Shown here: positions 1 to 7,771 of the stretch, one piece after another | Layout: the number at the start of each line of letters is the position of its first letter | Position numbering within the stretch: position 1 is the stretch's first letter | Origin: Streptomyces sp. CNQ-509 | GTDB taxonomy: Bacteria; Actinomycetota; Actinomycetes; Streptomycetales; Streptomycetaceae | Direction of reading: 5' to 3' | DNA length: 64,000 nucleotides | Assembly: GCF_001011035.1 (NCBI RefSeq) | Contig: NZ_CP011492.1 | Coordinates: forward strand, 434,001-498,000 | Position numbers and translations under genes: made by a program | The notes under the pieces: model-generated | What the model saw: the letters and a program-made list of their open reading frames with translations, nothing else | Databases searched by the model: none | Told to the model about the DNA's origin: nothing

Positions 1-1202
1 TCGGGGGTGATCTCCACGTTGAGGATGCCGGAGACGCCGCGGGCGCCGAAGAGGTGGGCCTGACCGCGCGACTCCCAGATCACCGAGGTGTTGACGAAGG
101 CGCCCGCTTCGATGGTCTTGAAGGGGTAGACGCGCACATTGCCCTGGATGATCGATTCTTCGCCGATCAGGCACTCGTCTCCGATGACGGCGCCGTCCTC
201 GATCCGCGCGGCGCGCATGACGTCGGTGTTCTTGCCGATGACGCAGCCGCGGAGGTTGGTGTGGCCGCCGATGTAGACGTTGTCGTGGACGACGGCGCGG
301 TGCAGGAACGCGCCCTGCTTGACGACGACGTTGGAGCCGAGGACCGAGTGCTCGCGGACCTCGGCGCCCTGCTCGACCTTGGCGTAGTCGCCGATGTAGA
401 GCGGGCCGCGCAGGACGGCCTCGGGGTGCACCTCGGCGCCCTCGGCGACCCAGACGCCGGGCGAGATCTCGAAGCCGTCGAGATCGAGGTCGACCTTGCC
501 CTCCAGCACGTCGGCCTGGGCCTTCACGTAGCTCTCATGGGTGCCGACGTCCTCCCAGTAGCCCTCCGCCACGTAGCCGTAGATGGGCTTGCCGTCCTTC
601 ATCAACTGCGGGAAGACGTCGCCCGACCAGTCGACAGAGGTGTCGGCCTCGACGTAGTCGAAGACCTCGGGCTCCATCACGTAGATGCCGGTGTTGACGG
701 TGTCGGAGAAGACCTGGCCCCACGTGGGCTTCTCCAGGAAGCGCTCGACCTTGCCCTCCTCGTCGACGATGGTGATGCCGAACTCCAGCGGGTTGGGGAC
801 CCGGGTGAGGCAGACGGTGACGAGCGCGCCCTTCTCGCGGTGGAACGCGATCAGGTCGGTGAGGTCGAAGTCGGTGAGCGCGTCGCCGGAGATGACCAGG
901 AACGAGTCGTCCTTCAGGGCCTCCTCGGCGTTCTTCACGCTGCCCGCGGTGCCCAGCGGACGGTCCTCGTTGGCGTACGTGAGCTCCATGCCGAGCTCCT
1001 CGCCGTCCCCGAAGTAGTTCCGCACCAGGGAGGCGAGGAACTGGACGGTCACCACCGTCTCCGTCAGCCCGTGGCGTTTGAGCAGCCGCAGGACGTGCTC
1101 CATGATCGGCCGGTTCACCACCGGCAGCAGGGGCTTGGGCATGCTCGCGGTCATGGGGCGCAGGCGGGTGCCTTCGCCCCCAGCCATCACGACGGCCTTC
1201 AT
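1..1202 (-). CDS. Mannose-1-phosphate guanylyltransferase / NDP-sugar pyrophosphorylase, 3' end cut by window edge
   Basis: It transfers a nucleotide to a sugar 1-phosphate, giving an NDP-sugar (probably GDP-mannose) for cell-wall and glycan synthesis in the cytoplasm. The visible 400 codons begin with the family signature GGEGTRLRP at residues 8-16, followed by the MPKPLLPV loop. The nucleotidyltransferase fold is followed by a left-handed beta-helix of hexapeptide repeats, seen as many I/V-x-x-G/N-x-x turns in roughly the last third. The reading frame is still open at base 1. Streptomyces relatives often carry a C-terminal phosphomannomutase-like domain, so the missing part may be long; that part is inference. 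The ATG at 1202 starts the conserved N-terminus exactly. The sugar specificity is not proven by sequence. Confidence 0.85.
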   Translation of the reverse strand, partial: MKAVVMAGGEGTRLRPMTASMPKPLLPVVNRPIMEHVLRLLKRHGLTETVVTVQFLASLVRNYFGDGEELGMELTYANEDRPLGTAGSVKNAEEALKDDSFLVISGDALTDFDLTDLIAFHREKGALVTVCLTRVPNPLEFGITIVDEEGKVERFLEKPTWGQVFSDTVNTGIYVMEPEVFDYVEADTSVDWSGDVFPQLMKDGKPIYGYVAEGYWEDVGTHESYVKAQADVLEGKVDLDLDGFEISPGVWVAEGAEVHPEAVLRGPLYIGDYAKVEQGAEVREHSVLGSNVVVKQGAFLHRAVVHDNVYIGGHTNLRGCVIGKNTDVMRAARIEDGAVIGDECLIGEESIIQGNVRVYPFKTIEAGAFVNTSVIWESRGQAHLFGARGVSGILNVEITP

Positions 1203-1248
1203 ATCGGAAGCGTCCTCCTTGGACGTGAGACGGCGATGCGGCTGCCGC

Positions 1249-1869
1249 CTAGTCGGGGGTGGTGTCCGCGCGGGCGTCCTCTCGGATGAGACGGCGCACC
1301 TGGATGAGGTAGAGGCCGCCGGCCCACCAGTACAGCGCTGTACCCCAGCCGGCGAACGCCCATCCGAAAATAGCAGAGAGTGACGACACCCATCCACTTG
1401 CGTCACTGAGGAGGAGCAACGGGAAGGCGTACATCAGGCAGAAGGTGGCGGACTTGCCCAGGAAGTTCACCTGGGGCGGCGGGTAGCCGTGCCGGCCGAG
1501 CAGCCAGACCGCCACCCCGACGATCGCGTCGCGGGAGAGCAGCAGGATGGTGAGCCACAGCGGGAGGATCCCGCGCCAGGTCAGGCCGACGAGGGTGGCC
1601 AGGATGTAGAGCCGGTCGGCGGCCGGGTCCAGGATGCGGCCCAGGTTCGAGACCTGGTTCCAGCGCCGCGCCAGCTTGCCGTCGAGGTAGTCGCTGACGC
1701 CGCTGAAGGCGAGGATCGCCAGCGCCCAGCCGTCGGCGTTCGGGCCGCCGAACTCCGGCCAGAGGATGAGCCACAGGAAGACCGGCACCAGGACGAGCCG
1801 GGACATGCTCAGGAGATTGGGGACGGTGAAGATCCGGTCCTTCGACTCAGCCGTCTCCTGGGCCTCCAC
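1249..1869 (-). CDS. CDP-alcohol phosphatidyltransferase, probable eukaryote-like cardiolipin synthase
   Basis: Integral membrane enzyme of 206 residues that transfers a phosphatidyl group from CDP-diacylglycerol to an alcohol. The complete family motif D-G-x2-A-R-x8-G-x3-D-x3-D is present at residues 63-85, with Asp63, Asp81 and Asp85 as metal ligands. Hydrophobic helices surround it. The chosen start is a GTG at 1869 preceded by GGGGAGG about seven bases upstream; the open frame extends much further but becomes low-complexity. It lies 46 bp upstream of the sugar-nucleotide gene on the same strand. From memory, the Streptomyces gene at this place in the order (next to crr-ptsI) is the actinobacterial eukaryote-like cardiolipin synthase. 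Phosphatidylglycerophosphate synthase is the main alternative. Confidence 0.85.
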   Translation of the reverse strand: MEAQETAESKDRIFTVPNLLSMSRLVLVPVFLWLILWPEFGGPNADGWALAILAFSGVSDYLDGKLARRWNQVSNLGRILDPAADRLYILATLVGLTWRGILPLWLTILLLSRDAIVGVAVWLLGRHGYPPPQVNFLGKSATFCLMYAFPLLLLSDASGWVSSLSAIFGWAFAGWGTALYWWAGGLYLIQVRRLIREDARADTTPD

Positions 1870-2061
1870 CCGCGTGCCTCCCCGTCCGTTCCCGCCGGTG
1901 CCGCCAGACGCGCCGACGATGCGCTCTGACCTTACCCGTCGGCGGGAACGGGCCCGCGCCCAGGCCGGTTCGGGAGGCTGGGCACCGGGCCGCGCGGGGG
2001 GCGGTTCGGCGGACTGCCCGGAGGACGGGAGAGGGCTGGGCGCGGTCGGCTTCCCTCCGCA

Positions 2062-2078
2062 CGGAATGACAAATTCCG
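2062..2078. promoter_or_regulatory. Perfect inverted repeat upstream of crr (candidate operator)
   Basis: CGGAAT-gacaa-ATTCCG is a perfect 6-bp inverted repeat with a 5-base spacer, 80 bp before the crr start. It lies in an AT-richer patch between the divergently transcribed phosphatidyltransferase gene and crr. It does not resemble the DasR site (dre) expected near PTS genes. A role as a repressor or activator site is inferred only from position and symmetry. Confidence 0.35.
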
Positions 2079-2158
2079 ATTGGTTACGCTTCAGGAGCGG
2101 CGCGGACCCCACGGACGCGGGCGGCGCCGACCCCCCGCTGTTTTCTGGAGGCCCCGGC

Positions 2159-2608
2159 ATGACCCAAGTCTCGTCCCCGCTCACCGGCCGCGCCATCGGG
2201 CTCGCCGCCGTGCCCGACCCGGTCTTCTCCGGGGGGATGGTCGGTCCCGGCACCGCCGTGGATCCCGAGCGCGGGACTTCCGAGGCGGTCGCGCCGATCG
2301 GCGGCCTGGTGCTCTCCCTGCGCCCGCACGTCTTCGTCGTCGTGGACGACGAGGGGCACGGGGTGCTCATCCACCTCGGCATCGACACCGTGCAGCTCAA
2401 CGGCGAGGGCTTCGAACTGCTCGTCGCCAAGGGCGACCGGGTCGAGCGCGGGCAGCCCGTCGTCCGCTGGGACACCGTCGCCGTCGAGGAGGCCGGGAAG
2501 TCGCCGATCTCGCCGGTGGTGGCGCTGGAGGCGGCAGAGGGCGCGCTGTCCGCGGTGGCGGAGGACGGGGAGATCAAGGCCGGTGAGACGCTGTTCACCT
2601 GGGGGTGA
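2159..2608 (+). CDS. crr: PTS glucose-type IIA component (IIA-Glc)
   Basis: Cytoplasmic phosphocarrier of the phosphoenolpyruvate:sugar phosphotransferase system. It accepts phosphate from HPr and passes it to sugar-specific IIB domains, and in many bacteria it also signals carbon status. The 149-residue single domain has the active-site His72 in LIHLGIDTVQL and the partner His57, fifteen residues apart as in E. coli IIA-Glc (His90 and His75). The ATG has GGAGG seven bases upstream. ptsI follows 100 bp downstream on the same strand. No ptsH (HPr) or IIBC gene is in the window. The family assignment is firm. Confidence 0.95.
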   Translation: MTQVSSPLTGRAIGLAAVPDPVFSGGMVGPGTAVDPERGTSEAVAPIGGLVLSLRPHVFVVVDDEGHGVLIHLGIDTVQLNGEGFELLVAKGDRVERGQPVVRWDTVAVEEAGKSPISPVVALEAAEGALSAVAEDGEIKAGETLFTWG

Positions 2609-2708
2609 CGAGCCGGAGCTGACCGATCGGCGGGCCCCGGCGCCGCGGCCCGTGCGCGTACGACAGCCGCGGCGGGACGCCGCCGCGCACTTGCGGAAGA
2701 CTGGTGAC

Positions 2709-4379
2709 ATGGAGACGACCCTGCAAGGCGTCGGCGTGAGCCACGGGGTGGCGATCGGCGAGGCACGGCACATGGGCACGGCGGTGCTCGAACCGCCGGC
2801 GAAGCAGATTCCCGCGGCGGAGGCGCCGCGCGAGCAGGAGCGGGTGCGCAAGGCCGTGGAGGCGGTGGCCGCCGATCTGGTGGCACGCGGCAACCTGGCC
2901 GGCGGCGAGGCGCAGGCCGTGCTGGAAGCGCAGGCCATGATCGCGCAGGATCCGGAGCTGGCGGCGGACGTGGAGCGGCGGATCGCCGTCGGCTCCTCCG
3001 CGGAGCGCGCGGCGTACGACGCCTTCGCGGCGTACCGCGAACTGCTCGCCGGAGCCGGGGAGTACATGGCCGGGCGGGTCGCCGACCTGGACGACGTGCG
3101 CAACCGGATCGTCGCCCGGCTGCTGGGCGTGCCGATGCCGGGGGTACCGGACAGTGACGAGCCGTACGTGCTGATCGCCCGCGACCTCGCGCCCGCCGAC
3201 ACCGCGCTCCTCGACCCCTCGCTCGTCCTCGGCTTCGTCACCGAGGAGGGCGGGCCGACGAGCCACAGCGCGATCCTCGCCCGCGCGCTCGGCGTGCCCG
3301 CGGTGGTGGCGCTGCCGGGCGCCGTCGAGCTGGCGGAGGGGACCGTCGTGGCCGTCGACGGCTCGACCGGCGAGGTGTTCGTCGCACCCGGTCCCGAGAA
3401 GCGCGCGGAGATGGAGCAGATGGCGGCCGAGCGTAAGGCGGCACTGGCGGCGGCCTCCGGCCCCGGGGCGACCTCCGACGGGCACGAGGTGCCGCTGCTG
3501 GCGAATATCGGCGGCCCGGCGGACGTGCCGGCGGCCGTCGCGGCGGGCGCGGAGGGCGTGGGGCTGTTCCGCACGGAGTTCCTGTTCCTGGACGACAGCA
3601 GGACGGCGCCGTCGGAGCAGGCGCAGATCACCGCATACCGCCAGGTGCTGGAGGCGTTCCCGGAGGGGCGCGTCGTCGTACGCGTCCTGGACGCGGGCGC
3701 CGACAAGCCGCTGGAGTTCCTCACTCCGGCCGACGAGCCGAACCCGGCGCTCGGCGTCCGCGGGCTGCGGTCCCTCCTGGCCCACCCCGACGTGCTGCGC
3801 ACGCAGCTCACCGCGCTGTCCAAGGCGGCGGCCGGGCTGCCGGTGTACCTCGAAGTGATGGCGCCGATGGTGGCGGACCGGCAGGATGCCGCGGACTTCG
3901 CGGCTGCGTGCCGGTCCGCCGGGCTGCCGGCGAAGGCCGGGGCGATGGTGGAGATCCCGGCGGCGGCGCTGCGGGCGCGGGCGATCCTCCGGGAGGTCGA
4001 GTTCCTTTCGCTGGGCACGAACGACCTGGCGCAGTACGCCTTTGCCGCCGACCGGGAGGTGGGGGCGGTGTCGCGGCTCCAGGACCCGTGGCAGCCGGCG
4101 CTGCTGGACCTGGTGTCCTTCGCGGCGGAGGGAGCCAAGGCGGAGGGCAAGAGCTGCGGGGTGTGCGGCGAGGCGGCGTCGGACCCGCTGCTGGCGTGCG
4201 TGCTGACGGGGCTGGGGGTGACGTCGCTGTCGATGGGCGCGGCGGCGATCCCGTACGTCCGGGCGACGCTGGCGAAGCACACGCTGGCACAGTGCGAGCG
4301 CGCGGCGTCGGCGGCGCGGGCGGCGGACACGGCGGAGGAGGCCAGGGAGGCCGCGCGGGCGGTCCTGTCGGGCGAGTAG
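2709..4379 (+). CDS. ptsI: PTS Enzyme I (phosphoenolpyruvate-protein phosphotransferase)
   Basis: Takes phosphate from phosphoenolpyruvate onto a histidine and passes it to HPr, starting the PTS cascade. The protein has 556 residues, close to the usual 570. The active-site His186 sits in GGPTSHSAILAR. The C-terminal PEP-binding barrel shows the GVGLFRTEFLF region and the conserved cysteine in GVCGEAASD. The start METTLQGVGVSHGVAIG matches the family N-terminus. It lies downstream of crr as a likely operon. Through HPr it should also feed the dihydroxyacetone kinase encoded at about 52.7-54.8 kb, which uses a PTS-type phosphocarrier. Confidence 0.95.
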   Translation: METTLQGVGVSHGVAIGEARHMGTAVLEPPAKQIPAAEAPREQERVRKAVEAVAADLVARGNLAGGEAQAVLEAQAMIAQDPELAADVERRIAVGSSAERAAYDAFAAYRELLAGAGEYMAGRVADLDDVRNRIVARLLGVPMPGVPDSDEPYVLIARDLAPADTALLDPSLVLGFVTEEGGPTSHSAILARALGVPAVVALPGAVELAEGTVVAVDGSTGEVFVAPGPEKRAEMEQMAAERKAALAAASGPGATSDGHEVPLLANIGGPADVPAAVAAGAEGVGLFRTEFLFLDDSRTAPSEQAQITAYRQVLEAFPEGRVVVRVLDAGADKPLEFLTPADEPNPALGVRGLRSLLAHPDVLRTQLTALSKAAAGLPVYLEVMAPMVADRQDAADFAAACRSAGLPAKAGAMVEIPAAALRARAILREVEFLSLGTNDLAQYAFAADREVGAVSRLQDPWQPALLDLVSFAAEGAKAEGKSCGVCGEAASDPLLACVLTGLGVTSLSMGAAAIPYVRATLAKHTLAQCERAASAARAADTAEEAREAARAVLSGE

Positions 4380-4411
4380 GGGCCGTTCCCCGACCCCGCC
4401 ACTTCCCGAAA

Positions 4412-4429
4412 CCGGGGCTATCGCCCCGG
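4412..4429. terminator. Hairpin between ptsI and the convergent gene
   Basis: CCGGGGC-tatc-GCCCCGG forms a 7-bp perfect stem with a 4-base loop, 32 bp after the ptsI stop and before the end of the convergent gene. There is no U-tract, which is common for actinobacterial terminators. It could serve both strands. Confidence 0.5.
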
Positions 4430-4495
4430 ACCCCGCACGGCGCGGCCCTCGGGGGCCCCGGCAGCTCGCGGGCAGCCACCCCCTCCTCCCCGCCC

Positions 4496-5374
4496 TCATC
4501 GGTGGCAGCCCTTCTCCGGGCGGGGCAGCGGGGTGCCGGCGCTGTAGGTGACGCCGGGTTCCGGGGGCAGGGGGGCGCCCGTTCTCGCGTTGGTGCAGTA
4601 CGCCGCGTAGACCTCCTTCTCCGTCAACGGGGCCAGCCAGCCGTCCCGCAGCCGCCAGCCCCGGACCGACTCCCCGCCGTCCGACCCCGTCGTACGGGCC
4701 ACCACCCCGCCCGTGCCCGACGTGGCGATGCCCGCCGCCAGCACGAGCCGCAGCGCCTCGCCGTCCGGCGGGCGGAGGCGCGGCGGGCCCGGCGGGTCCG
4801 CGCTGCGGGCCACCGCGACGAGCGGGAAGCCCGCCGAGCGGACCGTGGCCACCACGTGCTGCCCGCCCGGGCCCAGGGCCCCCGTCAGCCGGTCGACCAG
4901 CAGGCCCGCGCGGGCCAGTGCCGCATCGGCCCGGTGCTCGCCGCAGTCCTCGCAGCGGCCCGCCGCCGCCAGCAGCGTCGCCGCGCGCTCGCGGGAGCGG
5001 CTGCGGGCCGCCGCGTCGAGGAGTTGGGGCACCAGGCGGTCCATCGGCTGGCCCCCGTACGCCACCGCCGGGCCGCGGGCGGCGGACTCCGCCACGTAGC
5101 GGCAGCGGCTCGCCGGGGTGTCCGGCTCCAGGCCCCGTTCCGCGCAGAAGCGGGCGAAGCCCGGCGGGTCGAAGAGCGCCACCGTCGTGTACGCCCCCTG
5201 CGTCGCCCGGGCCCGCAGGATGCCCTCGACCTGCCGCAGATACGCCGCGTGGTCGTCGAAGAGAAAGCTCGCATACCGCCGCATCTCCGCGAAATCCGCC
5301 GCATCCGCCAGCAGCCCCACCGCACCCGGCATCTCCCGGCGCAGCAGCCGGGCATCCGTCCTCGTACGCACCAT
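4496..5374 (-). CDS. Conserved hypothetical protein with a CxxC motif
   Basis: A 292-residue soluble protein that I cannot assign to a known function. It has no signal peptide or membrane segment. It is Ala/Arg-rich, with a CEDCGEH motif near residue 143 and further cysteines at about 66, 89, 267 and 291, so metal binding is possible. The ATG at 5374 is preceded by the purine-rich GAGGGGGAG. It is converged on by ptsI and follows acetoacetate-CoA ligase on the same strand after 70 bp. From memory a gene of this type sits here in other Streptomyces, so it is probably core. No role in the PTS should be assumed. Confidence 0.7.
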   Translation of the reverse strand: MVRTRTDARLLRREMPGAVGLLADAADFAEMRRYASFLFDDHAAYLRQVEGILRARATQGAYTTVALFDPPGFARFCAERGLEPDTPASRCRYVAESAARGPAVAYGGQPMDRLVPQLLDAAARSRSRERAATLLAAAGRCEDCGEHRADAALARAGLLVDRLTGALGPGGQHVVATVRSAGFPLVAVARSADPPGPPRLRPPDGEALRLVLAAGIATSGTGGVVARTTGSDGGESVRGWRLRDGWLAPLTEKEVYAAYCTNARTGAPLPPEPGVTYSAGTPLPRPEKGCHR

Positions 5375-5398
5375 GACTCCCCCTCTACGGAACGCAAC

Positions 5399-5420
5399 CG
5401 ATCACTACGCACCGTAATCG
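5399..5420. promoter_or_regulatory. Imperfect inverted repeat upstream of the CxxC hypothetical gene
   Basis: CGATCAC-tacgcacc-GTAATCG is a 22-bp near-palindrome (6 of 7 arm positions match), 25 bp before the start of the minus-strand gene ending at 4496. It may be an operator for a dimeric regulator. Only symmetry and position support this. Confidence 0.25.
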
Positions 5421-5444
5421 AGGGGTCTGACAATCCCCGCGGGA

Positions 5445-7514
5445 TCAGCTCCGCGACCGCGCCAGCCGCTCGTAGAACCTCAGCAGGTCCACCCGGTCCA
5501 CCGATCCCGGATTGACCGCCTTCTCCAGCGGCGTGCCCTGCAGCATCCGCTTCACCGGCACCTCCAGCCGCTTGCCGGTCAGCGTGTGCGGCACGCCCTC
5601 CACCTCGATCACCTCGTCCGGCACGTGCCGCGGCGAGAGCTGCTCGCGGAGCGCGGCGCGGATCCGGCCCCGCAGGCCGTCGTCCAGCCGTGCATCCGTG
5701 GTCAGTTGGACGAAGAGCGGCATCCAGTAGCCGCCGTCCGGCTGCTCCACGCCGATGACGAGGGACTCCCGCACCTCCGGCAGCCGCTCCACCACCTCGT
5801 AGATGTCCGCGGAACCCATGCGCACGCCCTGCCGGTTCAGCGTCGAGTCGGAGCGCCCGTGGATGACGACGGAGCCGCGTGACGTGAGCGTGATCCAGTC
5901 GCCGTGCCGCCACACGCCGGGGTACGTGGAGAAGTAGCTGTCCCGGTAGCGCTCGCCGTCCGGGTCGTTCCAGAACCGTACGGGCATCGAGGGCATCGGC
6001 TGCGTCACCACCAGCTCGCCCACCTCGTCCGTCACCGGCTCACCCGCCGGATCCCACGCCTGGAGGTCCGTGGCCAGACACGCCGCCTGCAACTCGCCGA
6101 TGTGCACCGGCAGCGTCGGCACCGCGCCGGCGAAGCAACTGCACACGTCCGTGCCGCCGCTGACCGACGCGATCCACATGTCCGCGGGACCCGCGGGTCC
6201 CGCCCGGTGGAACTCGTCGTGGATCCAGCGGAATCCGTCCGGCGGCAGCGGCGAGCCCGTCGTGGCCACGCACCGCACCCGCGTCAGGTCCAGGTCGCGG
6301 CCCGGGTGCACGTCCGCCTTGCGGCAGGCCATGACGTACGCCGCGGAGGTGCCGAAGAACGTCGCCTCCGTGCGCTCCGCGACCCGCCACTGCGCCGCGA
6401 CGTCCGGATGGCCGGGGCTGCCGTCGTACGTGATCACGGTGGCGCCCACCAGGAGGCCGGAGACGAGGAAGTTCCACATCATCCAGCCGGTGGAGGTGTA
6501 CCAGAAGAAGCGGTCGCCCGGGCCGAGGCCGCAGTGCAGCGCGAGCTGCTTCAGGTGCTCCAGCAGGATGCCGCCCTGGGACTGCACGATCGCCTTGGGC
6601 AGTCCTGTGGTGCCGGAGGAGTACAGCACCCACAGCGGGTGGTCGAAAGGCACCTGCTCGAAGACCGGTTCCGCGCCCGTGGCCACCAGCGCGTCCCACT
6701 CCAGCGCGCCCTCGGGCGGGACCGTGCCGAGCAGCGGGACGTGCACGACGGCGCGCAGGGTGGGCAGTTCGCGGCGGAGTTCGGCGACGGTCTCGCGGCG
6801 GTCGTGCTCCTTGCCGCCGTAGCGGTAGCCGTCGACGGTGACGAGCACCACCGGCTCCACCTGGCGGAAGCGGTCCAGGACGCTGCGGGCGCCGAAGTCC
6901 GGTGAGCAGGAGGTCCACACGGCGCCGACGGCGGCGGTCGCCAGCAGCGCAACGACGGCCTGCGGGATGTTCGGCAGGTACGCGCCCACGCGGTCCCCGG
7001 GCCGCACGCCGAGCCGGCGCAGCTCCGCCGCCAGCGAGCCGACCTGCGCCCGCAGCTCCGCCCGGCTCACGGGCTGGGGCCCGGCGCCCTCGGCGACGTG
7101 CAGCAGCGCGGGTCCCGCTGCGGTGCCGGCGTCGCGCAGCGCGTGCTCCGCGTAGTTGAGCCGGGCGCCGGGGAACCATGAGGCGCCCGGCATCGCGGCA
7201 TCCGCGAGGACCGTCTCGTACGGGCTGGAGAACCGGACGTCGAACCACTCGGCCGCCGCCCGCCAGAACCGCTCCAGGCCGCCGTCCGGCGCCACCGACC
7301 AGCGGTGCAGCGCCGCGTAGTTCGCCTCCGGGTCACCGGGTACCGGCGCCGGCGCGCCGTGGTGCTCCGCGGCCCAGCGGTGGAAGCGGGTGAGCTGCGC
7401 GTCGTCGATGCGCTCCGGACCGGGCCGCCACAGCGCCGCGGGCGGCTCGGACGCAGCGGAGCCCGCGGACGGCGCGGACGGAGCGGACGGTTCGGTGGGC
7501 GGCTGGCTCGGCAT
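5445..7514 (-). CDS. Acetoacetate-CoA ligase (acetoacetyl-CoA synthetase)
   Basis: Cytoplasmic AMP-forming ligase that converts acetoacetate, ATP and CoA to acetoacetyl-CoA. In 689 residues it has the acetoacetyl-CoA synthetase N-terminal helical region, the adenylate-forming loop YSSGTTGLPKA at 298-307, and a C-terminal lysine region LTGKRLEVPVKR typical of acyl-CoA synthetases. The FFWYTSTGWMMWN stretch is typical of the acetoacetate/acetate group. The ATG at 7514 was chosen because GGGAG lies seven bases upstream; the frame stays open for 41 more codons, but that extension is Arg-rich and unlike the family. It is transcribed divergently from the alpha-glucosidase gene. Confidence 0.92.
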   Translation of the reverse strand: MPSQPPTEPSAPSAPSAGSAASEPPAALWRPGPERIDDAQLTRFHRWAAEHHGAPAPVPGDPEANYAALHRWSVAPDGGLERFWRAAAEWFDVRFSSPYETVLADAAMPGASWFPGARLNYAEHALRDAGTAAGPALLHVAEGAGPQPVSRAELRAQVGSLAAELRRLGVRPGDRVGAYLPNIPQAVVALLATAAVGAVWTSCSPDFGARSVLDRFRQVEPVVLVTVDGYRYGGKEHDRRETVAELRRELPTLRAVVHVPLLGTVPPEGALEWDALVATGAEPVFEQVPFDHPLWVLYSSGTTGLPKAIVQSQGGILLEHLKQLALHCGLGPGDRFFWYTSTGWMMWNFLVSGLLVGATVITYDGSPGHPDVAAQWRVAERTEATFFGTSAAYVMACRKADVHPGRDLDLTRVRCVATTGSPLPPDGFRWIHDEFHRAGPAGPADMWIASVSGGTDVCSCFAGAVPTLPVHIGELQAACLATDLQAWDPAGEPVTDEVGELVVTQPMPSMPVRFWNDPDGERYRDSYFSTYPGVWRHGDWITLTSRGSVVIHGRSDSTLNRQGVRMGSADIYEVVERLPEVRESLVIGVEQPDGGYWMPLFVQLTTDARLDDGLRGRIRAALREQLSPRHVPDEVIEVEGVPHTLTGKRLEVPVKRMLQGTPLEKAVNPGSVDRVDLLRFYERLARSRS

Positions 7515-7771
7515 GGCGTGACTCCCGTGGTACGGCATCCGCATGAGGGACTGCGCCGCCGCCGGCCCGGTGGGGCGGCCTCGGCGCGCACGGAGCACCC
7601 GGCGAGGGTGGCCGGTGCTCCGGTGAGACGATGCCACGTGATCGAAAGCGGCACCAGTACGACCCGTCCGTGCCGTCGTACGACCCGCGCGGGGGGCTCA
7701 CGACCGCACTCCCGGTGAACAGCGGTTGAACTCTCTCGCCCGCCGTGGTGTGCGATGGCAGGCTGATCAGC

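Noticed and set aside
2062..2158. DasR binding site (dre) upstream of crr
   Set aside because: I looked for the ACTGGTCTAGACCA-like palindrome and found no convincing match. The element seen is CGGAAT-N5-ATTCCG, which is different.
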